A stretch of 64,000 nucleotides of DNA from Nocardioides mesophilus (GTDB lineage Bacteria > Actinomycetota > Actinomycetes > Propionibacteriales > Nocardioidaceae): assembly GCF_014395785.1 (NCBI RefSeq), contig NZ_CP060713.1, positions 3,562,501 through 3,626,500 of the forward strand, given 5' to 3'. Under the pieces are notes generated by a model, which saw only the letters and a list, made by a program, of their open reading frames with translations, had not been told where the DNA came from and made no database searches. Positions 54,125 to 62,717 of the stretch are shown one piece after another. The translations under genes and the position numbers were made by a program. Positions within the stretch are counted from its first letter, which is position 1; each line of letters opens with the position of its first letter.

Positions 54125-55567
54125 TCAGTAGGCGAAGGTGAGCGGCTCGTCACTCGGCCGGCCGAGGGTCGGTGAGGGCGGCTCGACGAACGGGTCGGCG
54201 CCCTTCCTGATGAAGTGCAGCATCAGGCCGACCTCGATGACGGCGAGGACGCCGTACAGCAGCGTCAGGGCGATCAGCGAGGTGAGCGCCTCGCCGGGGC
54301 TGACGCCGGGGGAGACGGCGTTCGCGGTGGTCATCAGGCCGAAGACCGCCCACGGCTGGCGTCCCATCTCGGTGAAGATCCAGCCGAAGGAGTTGGCCAG
54401 GACCGGCAGCAGCGGCAGCGCGGCCGCGATCATCACCAGCGCCCTGCCGGTCGGCGCCCGTCCACGCCGGGTGACCCAGAGGAAGAGCGCGGCCGCGGCG
54501 GCGGCCAGCACGCCGAGCCCGATCATCAGCCGGAACGTCCAGTAGGTCACCGGGATCACCGGGGTGTAGTCGCCGGAGGTGTAGTAGGCGGCCCCGGGGT
54601 CCTGGCCGTAGGTCTTGCGGTACTGCGCCCGGAGCTGGTTGATGCCCTGCACCTCGCCGTCGAAGCTGCCGGTGGCCAGGAAGGAGAGCAGCCGGGGCAC
54701 CTTGACCGCGAACTTCTCCTGCGAGCCGTCGAGGGTGCCCACCGTGAACAGCGAGAAGGCGGCGGGCGCCTCGGTGTCGTAGAGCGCCTCGGCGGCCGCC
54801 ATCTTCATCGGCTGCACGTCGGTCATGATCTTGCCCTGGTAGTCCCCGGAGATCGCGACGCCCAGGCCGCCGACCAGGGTCACCACCGCACCGAGGCGGA
54901 CGGCGGTGCGGTACATCGGCCGGTCCGCGTCCGGAGTCCGCCGGCGCACCAGCAGGTAGGTGGCCACGCCGAGCATGAACGCGCCGCCGGTCATGTAGCA
55001 GGCGGTCAGCGTGTGCGGGAAGGTCGCCAGCTGCACCTTGTTCGTCATCACCGCCCAGAAGTCGTTCAGCTCGGCCCGGCCGGTGTCGCGGTTGAACGTG
55101 TAGCCGACGGGGTGCTGCATCCACGAGTTCGCCGCGAGGATGAAGTACGCCGAGAGCAGCGTGCCGAGGTGGACCAGCCAGATGCAGGCGGCGTGCAGCG
55201 GGCGCGGCAGCTTGTCCCAGCCGAAGATCCACAGGCCGAGGAAGGTCGACTCCAGGAAGAACGCCAGCAGGCCCTCGATCGCGAGCGGGGCTCCGAAGAT
55301 GTCGCCGACGAAGCGCGAGTAGTCGCTCCAGTTCATCCCGAACTGGAACTCCTGGACGATCCCGGTGACCACGCCGATGGCGAAGTTGATCAGGAACAGC
55401 TTCCCGAAGAACTTGGTGAGCCGGAGGTACTTCTCGCCTCCGGTGCGCACCCAGGCCGTCTCCAGGCCGGCGACGAGCGCGGAGAGGCCGATCGTGATCG
55501 GCACGAACAGGAAGTGGTAAACGGTGATGATGCCGAACTGCCACCGGGCGATGTCGAGCGTGTCCAC
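54125..55567 (-). CDS. cydA: Cytochrome bd oxidase subunit I
   Basis: 480 residues with nine or so membrane helices. Haem-binding H18 lies in ARWQFGIITVYHFLFV. Quinol-site and haem blocks include GWIFTEMGRQPWAVFGLM and NSWMQHPVGY. It carries haems b558, b595 and d and reduces O2 to water with quinol electrons. GTG 55567 follows AGAGGA. First gene of cydA-cydB-cydDC; the upstream region has palindromes overlapping its promoter. Confidence 0.96.
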   Translation of the reverse strand: MDTLDIARWQFGIITVYHFLFVPITIGLSALVAGLETAWVRTGGEKYLRLTKFFGKLFLINFAIGVVTGIVQEFQFGMNWSDYSRFVGDIFGAPLAIEGLLAFFLESTFLGLWIFGWDKLPRPLHAACIWLVHLGTLLSAYFILAANSWMQHPVGYTFNRDTGRAELNDFWAVMTNKVQLATFPHTLTACYMTGGAFMLGVATYLLVRRRTPDADRPMYRTAVRLGAVVTLVGGLGVAISGDYQGKIMTDVQPMKMAAAEALYDTEAPAAFSLFTVGTLDGSQEKFAVKVPRLLSFLATGSFDGEVQGINQLRAQYRKTYGQDPGAAYYTSGDYTPVIPVTYWTFRLMIGLGVLAAAAAALFLWVTRRGRAPTGRALVMIAAALPLLPVLANSFGWIFTEMGRQPWAVFGLMTTANAVSPGVSPGEALTSLIALTLLYGVLAVIEVGLMLHFIRKGADPFVEPPSPTLGRPSDEPLTFAY

Positions 55568-55615
55568 GACAGGTCCTCTCTGGGCGTCGGCGCGGCGCGC
55601 GCCCGGCCGCGATCC

Positions 55616-55651
55616 ACGCTAGGAGCGCGGCTCCGCCGGTCCCCAGGGACC
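55616..55651 (-). promoter_or_regulatory. cydA promoter with overlapping palindrome
   Basis: Minus-strand -10 TAGCGT (55621 to 55616). The perfect palindrome GGTCCCCAGGGACC (55638-55651) lies where the -35 should be, and a related half, ACCCCAGGGAG, follows at about 55656. A further inverted repeat CCGGTC/GACCGG is at 55692-55709. A candidate redox or oxygen operator; regulator unknown. Confidence 0.45.
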
Positions 55652-55755
55652 TTCGACCCCAGGGAGCCGGGCCGGAGGTCGCCTCCCGGCACCGGTCGGT
55701 GTGGACCGGTCGCCGGATCCGGCGTGTGAGGCATGGGACTGGAGTGGCCGCTGTG

Positions 55756-55768
55756 TAGTTTGGTGACC
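55756..55768 (+). promoter_or_regulatory. Leaderless promoter of ftsK
   Basis: TAGTTT (55756-55761), 7 bases, ATG 55769. Confidence 0.5.
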
Positions 55769-58378
55769 ATGGCGACCCGCACGTCTTCCCCGCCGGCGTC
55801 GTCGAGGAGCAGGGCCACAGGCAGCACCGGCTCTGGCTCCTCGAGGACCCGGTCGTCCGGTAGCCAGTCCCGCAGCAAGAAGCCCGCGGCCAAGGGCAGG
55901 TCGACCGCCTCCAAGCGGTCCTCCCGTCCGGCACCGCGAGCGGTTCGCAACGGGCCTGGACCTATCGCATCGCTCTTCGCTGCCCTCGGGCGGGCGGTGA
56001 GCGCCGTCTGGCTGGGCCTGGCCCACCTGATCGGCGCCGGCGTGCGCAAGGTCGGGCACACCGCCCGCGAGCTCGAGCCGGAGCACCGCCGCGACGGCGC
56101 CGGCCTCTTCCTGATCGGCCTCGCCGTGGTGGTGGCCGCAGCGGTCTGGTGGCAGCTCCCCGGCGGCGTCGGCGACTTCACCCGCACCGTCGTGGCCGGC
56201 TCGGTCGGGCTGGTCGGCTGGTTCATGCCGTTCCTGCTCTGCTTCGTCGCCTGGCGCAACCTGCGCGACCCCGAGACGAACGGACCGGCCGGCCGGCAGG
56301 TCATCGGCTGGGGCGCCCTGCTCTTCGGCGTGCTCGGGCTGGTGCACATCGGCAACGGGATGCCCGAGCCGTCCGCGGGGGACACCTCGGACCTCCAGCA
56401 GGCGGGCGGTGCGGTCGGCTTCGTCGTCGCCTCGCTCTGCATGGACCTGCTGCGCAGCACCCTGGTCGTCGTACCGCTGCTGGTGCTGCTCTCCCTCTTC
56501 GGCGTGCTCGTGATCACCGCGACCCCGCTCTACCAGGTGCCGGCGCGGCTTCGTGAGGCCCGCGACCGCCTGCTCGGACGAGGTACGGCGGCCGAGCAGC
56601 CCGCCCCGGCCGAGGAGACCCAGCCGATCAGGCGCAGCCGCTCCCGCCGTCGTCCCGCCGACGGCACCGACGCCGACGGCGAGGTCGACCCGGACCTGGG
56701 CGACGAGCCCTACGCGACCCCGGTCCTCGAGGAGCGGGCGTTCCTCGGCCGCAAGAAGAAGGCGACCGCCGAGTCGTCGGACCCCGACGCCGTGACCCCT
56801 CCCGTGCTCTCCGGCGCCCACGCCGACACGGGGGAGGACGAGGAGCGGGTCGAGGCACCGCCGCACACCCCGCTCCCGCCCCGGGTCGAGCAGCTGGCGC
56901 TCTCGGGCGACATCGCCTACTCGCTGCCCGGCAACGACGTGCTCAAGCCGGGCTCGCCGCACAAGGCGCGCTCGAAGGCCTCCGACGAGGTGGTCGGCCG
57001 GCTCACCGAGGTGCTCGAGCAGTTCGACATCGACGCCCAGGTCACCGGCTACACCCGGGGCCCGACGGTCACCCGCTACGAGGTCGAGCTCGGCCCCGCG
57101 GTCAAGGTCGAGAAGGTCACCGCGCTCGGCAAGAACATCGCCTACGCGGTCGCCTCGGCCGACGTGCGGATCCTCTCCCCGATCCCGGGCAAGTCCGCGA
57201 TCGGCATCGAGATCCCGAACGTCGACAAGGAGATCGTCTCCCTCGGCGACGTGCTGCGCTCGCCGATCGCCCGCAACGACCACCACCCGATGATCGTCGG
57301 GCTCGGCAAGGACGTCGAGGGCGGCTTCGTGGTCGCCAACATGGCGAAGATGCCGCACCTGCTCGTGGCCGGTGCGACCGGCTCCGGCAAGTCGAGCTTC
57401 GTGAACTCGATGATCACCTCGCTGCTGATGCGCTCCACGCCCGACGAGGTCCGGATGATCCTCGTGGACCCCAAGCGGGTCGAGCTCAACGTCTACGAGG
57501 GCGTCCCGCACCTGATCACCCCGATCATCACCAGCCCGAAGAAGGCCGCCGAGGCGCTGCAGTGGGTCGTGCGCGAGATGGACATGCGCTACGACGACCT
57601 CGCTGCCTTCGGCTTCCGGCACGTCGACGACTTCAACAAGGCGGTCAAGGCCGGCAAGGTCAAGGTCCCGCCGGGCAGCGAGCGGGTGCTCGCGCCGTAC
57701 CCCTACCTGCTCGTGGTGGTCGACGAGCTCGCCGACCTGATGATGGTCGCGCCGCGCGACGTCGAGGACTCGGTGGTCCGGATCACCCAGCTGGCCCGTG
57801 CGGCCGGGATCCACCTCGTCCTGGCCACCCAGCGACCCTCGGTCGACGTGGTCACCGGCCTGATCAAGGCCAACGTGCCGTCCCGGCTCGCCTTCGCGAC
57901 CTCGTCGCTGGCCGACAGCCGGGTGATCCTGGACCAGCCGGGGGCCGAGAAGCTGGTCGGCCAGGGTGACGGCCTGTTCCTGCCGATGGGTGCCGGGAAG
58001 TCGGTGCGCGTCCAGGGGTCCTGGGTCACCGAGGCCGAGATCCACCAGGTGGTCAAGCACTGCAAGGGGCAGCTCGAGCCGAACTACCGCGAGGACGTCA
58101 CCGTCGCCGCGCAGTCGAAGCGCGACCTCGACGACGACATCGGCGACGACCTGGACCTGGTCGTGCAGGCGGTCGAGCTGGTCGTCTCCACGCAGTTCGG
58201 CTCCACCTCGATGCTGCAGCGCAAGCTGCGGGTCGGCTTCGCCAAGGCCGGGCGACTCATGGACATCCTCGAGAGCCGCGGCATCGTCGGCCCGAGCGAG
58301 GGGTCCAAGGCCCGCGACGTACTCATCAAGCCCGACGACCTCGACGACGTGATCGCGACTTTGCAGGGGGAGCAGTGA
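55769..58378 (+). CDS. ftsK: DNA translocase FtsK
   Basis: 869 residues. A basic Ser/Arg-rich N-terminus (1-65) is followed by four membrane helices (about 110-260), an acidic linker (about 265-385), the alpha/beta motor and the gamma DNA-reading domain (about 795-865). Walker A GATGSGKS begins at residue 535; Walker B is LLVVVDELADLMM; arginine-finger region HLVLATQRPSVDVVTG. It moves chromosome ends through the division septum. ATG 55769 fits the -10 box; an earlier in-frame start at 55733 overlaps the promoter. The stop overlaps the next GTG (GTGA). Confidence 0.96.
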   Translation: MATRTSSPPASSRSRATGSTGSGSSRTRSSGSQSRSKKPAAKGRSTASKRSSRPAPRAVRNGPGPIASLFAALGRAVSAVWLGLAHLIGAGVRKVGHTARELEPEHRRDGAGLFLIGLAVVVAAAVWWQLPGGVGDFTRTVVAGSVGLVGWFMPFLLCFVAWRNLRDPETNGPAGRQVIGWGALLFGVLGLVHIGNGMPEPSAGDTSDLQQAGGAVGFVVASLCMDLLRSTLVVVPLLVLLSLFGVLVITATPLYQVPARLREARDRLLGRGTAAEQPAPAEETQPIRRSRSRRRPADGTDADGEVDPDLGDEPYATPVLEERAFLGRKKKATAESSDPDAVTPPVLSGAHADTGEDEERVEAPPHTPLPPRVEQLALSGDIAYSLPGNDVLKPGSPHKARSKASDEVVGRLTEVLEQFDIDAQVTGYTRGPTVTRYEVELGPAVKVEKVTALGKNIAYAVASADVRILSPIPGKSAIGIEIPNVDKEIVSLGDVLRSPIARNDHHPMIVGLGKDVEGGFVVANMAKMPHLLVAGATGSGKSSFVNSMITSLLMRSTPDEVRMILVDPKRVELNVYEGVPHLITPIITSPKKAAEALQWVVREMDMRYDDLAAFGFRHVDDFNKAVKAGKVKVPPGSERVLAPYPYLLVVVDELADLMMVAPRDVEDSVVRITQLARAAGIHLVLATQRPSVDVVTGLIKANVPSRLAFATSSLADSRVILDQPGAEKLVGQGDGLFLPMGAGKSVRVQGSWVTEAEIHQVVKHCKGQLEPNYREDVTVAAQSKRDLDDDIGDDLDLVVQAVELVVSTQFGSTSMLQRKLRVGFAKAGRLMDILESRGIVGPSEGSKARDVLIKPDDLDDVIATLQGEQ

Positions 58379-60524
58379 GCGCCATGCACCAGGAGGACCG
58401 GTTCCACGACGGGGCCGACACGCAGGACGGCACCGACGAGGCGATGCTCAGCAGCCCGTCGGTCGTGGTCCGTCGAAACGCCGGGCTGGCCGCCCTGGTC
58501 GGCGGCGCGGCCTGCGCCATCGCCATCGCCTACCTGTGGCGCGCGGTGGGCAGCGGCGCACCCCTCGACTGGCTGCTCTGCGCGCTGATGGCGGGGGTCG
58601 GCGGCTACTACCTCTCCACGCTGCTCGACGCCCGCACGCCGCTGGTGGTCGCCGACCCGCTCGGGGTCCGGATCCGGCTGGGGCGCCAGTGGCGCGGCCT
58701 GCCGTGGGACGCGGTCGCCGCGGTGGAGCTGCTGCCGAGAGGCAACGCGGTCCGCGACGGACGGCTCGTCTTCCGCCCGCACAGCCTCCCGCGGGCCCTC
58801 GAGGGTCTCGAGCCGCGGGGGCGTCGCGCCGCCCGGCTCAACCAGAAGCTGTACGGCGGCGCGCTCGCCGTGCCGCTGGGCCTGACCACCCGGTCCGGGG
58901 CCGGCTCCGCCGACCTGCTGGCGAACCTGGCGGCGCTCTGCGACGGCCGCAGCGAGGTCGTGCTGCTGCAGCCCGAGCCGAGCCGGCGCGCCGCGGCCCG
59001 CACCCGGTCCGCCGACACCGAGCCCACCGAGCCCACCGAGGCCACTGAGGCCACCGACGCCGCCGCACCGGTCGAGGCCATCGAGCCGGGCGGCACCCGG
59101 CCCACCGACCACGCCCGCGACCTGCCGGTGGTGACGGCGCTGTCCGCGCCGCCGGAGCCGGCCGGCCAGGAGTCCCGCCCGGACGTGTCGGAGCGCCCGG
59201 CCGCCCCGGTGAGCGTGTGGGCACCGGTTCCCCCGACCCCCGCCGAGGACCGGAGCGAGCAGACCGACCCGGACGAGCCCGCTGAGCACGGTCAGCCGAC
59301 TGGCGAGGAGCCGGAGGAGTCGGAGGAGTCGGCCAAGGAGCCGGTCCGCCGGCCCGGACGCCGTACCTTCGTCGGCAACCTCGGCACGATCGTCTCCCGC
59401 GTCGCCAAGGGACGTGGCACCAGCTCCACTGCGCCGGCGCCCGAGGGTGCCCCGGTCTCGCCGGAGGCCCCGGCGGCGCTGCTGCTGCCGGCTGCTGTCG
59501 CCGCGCCCCTGCGGATGCCCCGTCCGGGACTGCGCGCCCAGGTGACCCGGGACCTCCCGGCCACCGGCGGCCCGGTGCACGGCGCGACCGCGCTGCACGC
59601 CGACCCCTCCGCGGACCGGCGCGGCACCCTGCCCGAAGGGCGCGAGCTGCGCCGGCCGGGCAGCGTCGACCTGGTCTTCGAGCCCGCCCGAGCGGCACCG
59701 TCCGGCCGATCGCGCGGCTCGGCGACCCCGTCGAGCCGCTGGTGATCGACGACTTCGTCACCGAGCCGGCCTACGACCCGGTCGTCGGACCCGAGCTGCT
59801 GGCCGCCCGCACCCGGCTCGGCCTCACCGTCGACGAGCTGGCCGACCGGACCCGGATCCGTCCGCACGTGATCGAGTCGATCGAGGTCGACGACTTCGCG
59901 CCGTGCGGCGGCGACTTCTACGCCCGCGGCCACCTGCGCACCCTGGCGCGCGTGCTCGGGCAGGACCCGGCGCCGCTGCTGCAGCGCTTCGACGACCGCT
60001 ACGCCACCGCTCCGATCAACGCGCGGCGGGTCTTCGAGGCCGAGCTCGCCACCGGCATGACCGGGAGCATGCGACGCACCGTGGGCGGCCCCAACTGGGG
60101 GCTGCTGATCGGCGCCGTGCTGGTCCTGGTGATGGCGTGGGGGGTGATCCGGCTCTTCGAGACCGAGCCGCCGGCCCTCCTCCAGACACCGGGCACGGCC
60201 CTCAACGGCTCGGCCGGGCTGCCGCAGGAGCGGGACGCCCGCGAGGCCGCCGCCGCGGCCGCGGCGCCGATGCCGGTCACGCTGGTGGCCGCCGACGGCG
60301 CTCCGGTCGAGCGGGTCCTGGTCCGTGACGGGGACGGCACGGTCGTGTGGGCCGGCCGGCTCGCCGCGGGGGAGCGCAAGAGCCTGAAGGTCGACCCGCC
60401 GATGACGGTCCGGGCGGCCGACGCCGGGGCCGTCCGGGTGCTGGTGCGCGGCCGTGACCGCGGCCTCGTCGGCGGCGACGGGGAGCCGGACCGCCGTACC
60501 TTCCGGCGCCCGGCGGCCCGCTGA
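58375..60524 (+). CDS. PH-like/RodZ-like membrane protein (probably one gene, frameshifted)
   Basis: As printed there are two ORFs: 58375-59745 (456 residues) and 59742-60524 (260 residues). The first has two N-terminal membrane segments, a PH-like strand-rich part ([20 protein letters not shown]) and a long Glu/Pro/Ala linker. The second has a RodZ-type helix-turn-helix ([20 protein letters not shown]), a membrane helix ([17 protein letters not shown]) and a DUF4115-like end. Frame 2 is already coding upstream of its GTG ([19 protein letters not shown]), with all third positions G or C. One extra base near 59684-59691 joins them into about 716 residues. A real GTGA-coupled pair remains possible. 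Confidence 0.7.
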
Positions 60525-60645
60525 CGGAGCCCCGAGGACGCCGGACGGGACGCCGGATGGACGCCGAACGGGACGCTCGGCCGGGGGTGCCGAGACCGCC
60601 GGTTCGCGTCCGGGGGCTCCCGACGGTCATACTCGACCACGAATC

Positions 60646-62112
60646 ATGACTACTGCACCCACTCCTGCCCTGACGACCGTGGCTCTCGTGACCCTCGGCT
60701 GTGCCCGCAACGAGGTCGACTCCGAGGAGCTGGCCGGACGTCTCGAGGCCGGCGGCTTCCGCCTGGTCGAGGACGCCGCCGACGCCGAGACCGTGGTGGT
60801 CAACACCTGCGGTTTCGTCGAGGCCGCGAAGAAGGACTCCGTCGACACGCTGCTCCAGGCCGCCGACCTCAAGACCGAGGGCAGCGCCCGGGCCGTCGTG
60901 GCGGTCGGCTGCCTGGCCGAGCGCTACGGCAAGGACCTCGCCGAGACGCTGCCCGAGGCCGACGCGGTGCTCGGCTTCGACGACTACCCCGACATCGCCG
61001 CGAAGCTGCGCGGCATCCTGGCCGGCGAGAAGCACCACCCGCACACGCCCCAGGACCGCCGCCGGCTGCTGCCGATCTCGCCGACCGAGCGCGACCCCGG
61101 CGCGGTCGTGGTGCCGGGCCACACCATCCTCGAGCCCGACCTGCCGGAGGCGGCGACGCCGTCGAGCGGTCCGCGGGCCGTGCGCAGGCGCCTGGACGGC
61201 GGGCCGATGGCGCCGCTGAAGCTCGCCAGCGGCTGTGACCGACGGTGCTCGTTCTGCGCGATCCCGTCGTTCCGGGGCTCCTTCGTCTCCCGGCGGCCCT
61301 CCGACGTCCTCGGTGAGGCCCGCTGGCTCGGCGCCCAGGGCGTCAAGGAGCTGTTCCTGGTCAGCGAGAACTCCACGTCCTACGGCAAGGACCTCGGCGA
61401 CCTGCGGCTGCTCGAGACGCTGCTGCCCGAGCTGGCTGCGGTGGAGGGCGTCGAGCGGGTCCGGGTCTCCTACCTGCAGCCCGCGGAGACCCGTCCCGGC
61501 CTGGTCGAGGCGATCGCCGGGACGCCGGGCGTGGCGGCATACTTCGACCTCTCCTTCCAGCACGCCTCTCACCAGGTGCTGCGCCGGATGCGCCGCTTCG
61601 GCGACCCGGAGAGCTTCCTGGGCCTGCTCGAGCAGATCCGCTCCCACGCGCCCGAGGCGGGCGTCCGCTCCAACGTCATCGTCGGCTTCCCCGGAGAGAC
61701 CGAGGACGACCTGCAGGTGCTCTGCGACTTCCTGGAGGCCGGCCGGCTGGACGTGGTCGGCGTGTTCGGCTACTCCGACGAGGACGGCACCGAGGCGGCG
61801 ACGTACGACGGCAAGCTCGACGACGACGAGATCCACGAGCGTGCCGAGCACGTCACCCGGCTCGTCGAGGAGCTCACCGCGCAGCGCGCCGAGGAGCGGC
61901 TGGGCGAGCGGGTCGAGGTGCTCGTCGAGCAGGTCGAGGGCGGTACGGCGGAGGGGCGGGCCGCCCACCAGGGGCCCGAGGTCGACGGCACCACCAGCCT
62001 GACCGACCTCCCGGCCGGGGTCCGCGTCGGCGACGTGCTGGCCGCCGTGGTGACCGGCTCCGACGGTGTCGACCTGGTCGCCCGGGTCGAGGCCGGGGGA
62101 GACCCGCGATGA
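60646..62112 (+). CDS. rimO: Ribosomal protein S12 methylthiotransferase RimO
   Basis: 488 residues. Radical-SAM enzyme adding a methylthio group to an Asp of ribosomal protein S12. N-terminal UPF0004 domain with three cluster cysteines ([31 protein letters not shown]). Radical-SAM CxxxCxxC motif in [16 protein letters not shown]-terminal TRAM domain (about 425-485). Between domains 1 and 2 lies an insertion of about 45 residues ([20 protein letters not shown]). ATG 60646 is chosen by family N-terminus. pgsA overlaps its stop (ATGA). Confidence 0.94.
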   Translation: MTTAPTPALTTVALVTLGCARNEVDSEELAGRLEAGGFRLVEDAADAETVVVNTCGFVEAAKKDSVDTLLQAADLKTEGSARAVVAVGCLAERYGKDLAETLPEADAVLGFDDYPDIAAKLRGILAGEKHHPHTPQDRRRLLPISPTERDPGAVVVPGHTILEPDLPEAATPSSGPRAVRRRLDGGPMAPLKLASGCDRRCSFCAIPSFRGSFVSRRPSDVLGEARWLGAQGVKELFLVSENSTSYGKDLGDLRLLETLLPELAAVEGVERVRVSYLQPAETRPGLVEAIAGTPGVAAYFDLSFQHASHQVLRRMRRFGDPESFLGLLEQIRSHAPEAGVRSNVIVGFPGETEDDLQVLCDFLEAGRLDVVGVFGYSDEDGTEAATYDGKLDDDEIHERAEHVTRLVEELTAQRAEERLGERVEVLVEQVEGGTAEGRAAHQGPEVDGTTSLTDLPAGVRVGDVLAAVVTGSDGVDLVARVEAGGDPR

Positions 62113-62717
62113 GCGACAAGCAGGTGAGCAACTGGAACGTCCCCAACGCGCTGACCACGCTGCGGATCGTGATGGTGCCGTTCTTCGCCTGGGCGCTGCT
62201 GCACGACAACGGCGACTCGGTCGGCTGGCGGCTGGTCGCCTGGTTCCTCTTCGGCGCCGCCATGATCACCGACAAGATCGACGGGGACCTGGCCCGCAAG
62301 CACGACCTGGTCACCGACTTCGGCAAGATCGCCGACCCGATCGCGGACAAGGCGCTCACCGGGATGGCCTTCGTCGGCCTCTCGATCGTCGGGGACCTGT
62401 GGTGGTGGGTGACGATCGTCGTGCTGGTGCGCGAGTGGGGGATCACCGCGCTGCGGTTCTGGGTGATCCGCTACGGCGTGATGGCCGCCGGGCGCGGCGG
62501 CAAGCTCAAGACCGTGCTGCAGACCGCGGCGCTGAGCGGGCTGCTGCTGCCGCTGCTGCTGCTCGAGGGCGCCTGGGAGCCGGTGGGCCGGGCCTTGTGG
62601 TGGGTGGCCGTCGTAGTGATGGCGGCCGCGGTGCTGCTCACCGTGGTGACCGGTGCCGACTACGTCGTCAAGGCGCTAGCGGTACGCCGGGAAGGCCGGC
62701 TCCGCGCGAGCTCGTGA
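62109..62717 (+). CDS. pgsA: CDP-diacylglycerol-glycerol-3-phosphate 3-phosphatidyltransferase
   Basis: 202 residues with about five membrane helices. The CDP-alcohol phosphotransferase motif is complete: [20 protein letters not shown], then ADPIADK. It makes phosphatidylglycerol phosphate in the membrane. ATG overlaps rimO (ATGA). In M. tuberculosis pgsA3 is also close to ftsK. Its last 50 bases overlap, tail to tail, with the minus-strand GH15 gene. Confidence 0.93.
   Translation: MSDKQVSNWNVPNALTTLRIVMVPFFAWALLHDNGDSVGWRLVAWFLFGAAMITDKIDGDLARKHDLVTDFGKIADPIADKALTGMAFVGLSIVGDLWWWVTIVVLVREWGITALRFWVIRYGVMAAGRGGKLKTVLQTAALSGLLLPLLLLEGAWEPVGRALWWVAVVVMAAAVLLTVVTGADYVVKALAVRREGRLRASS

Noticed and set aside
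54150-55934. Minus-strand frame extending over cydA and its promoter
   Set aside because: Arg/Pro-rich shadow in the wrong frame for CydA.
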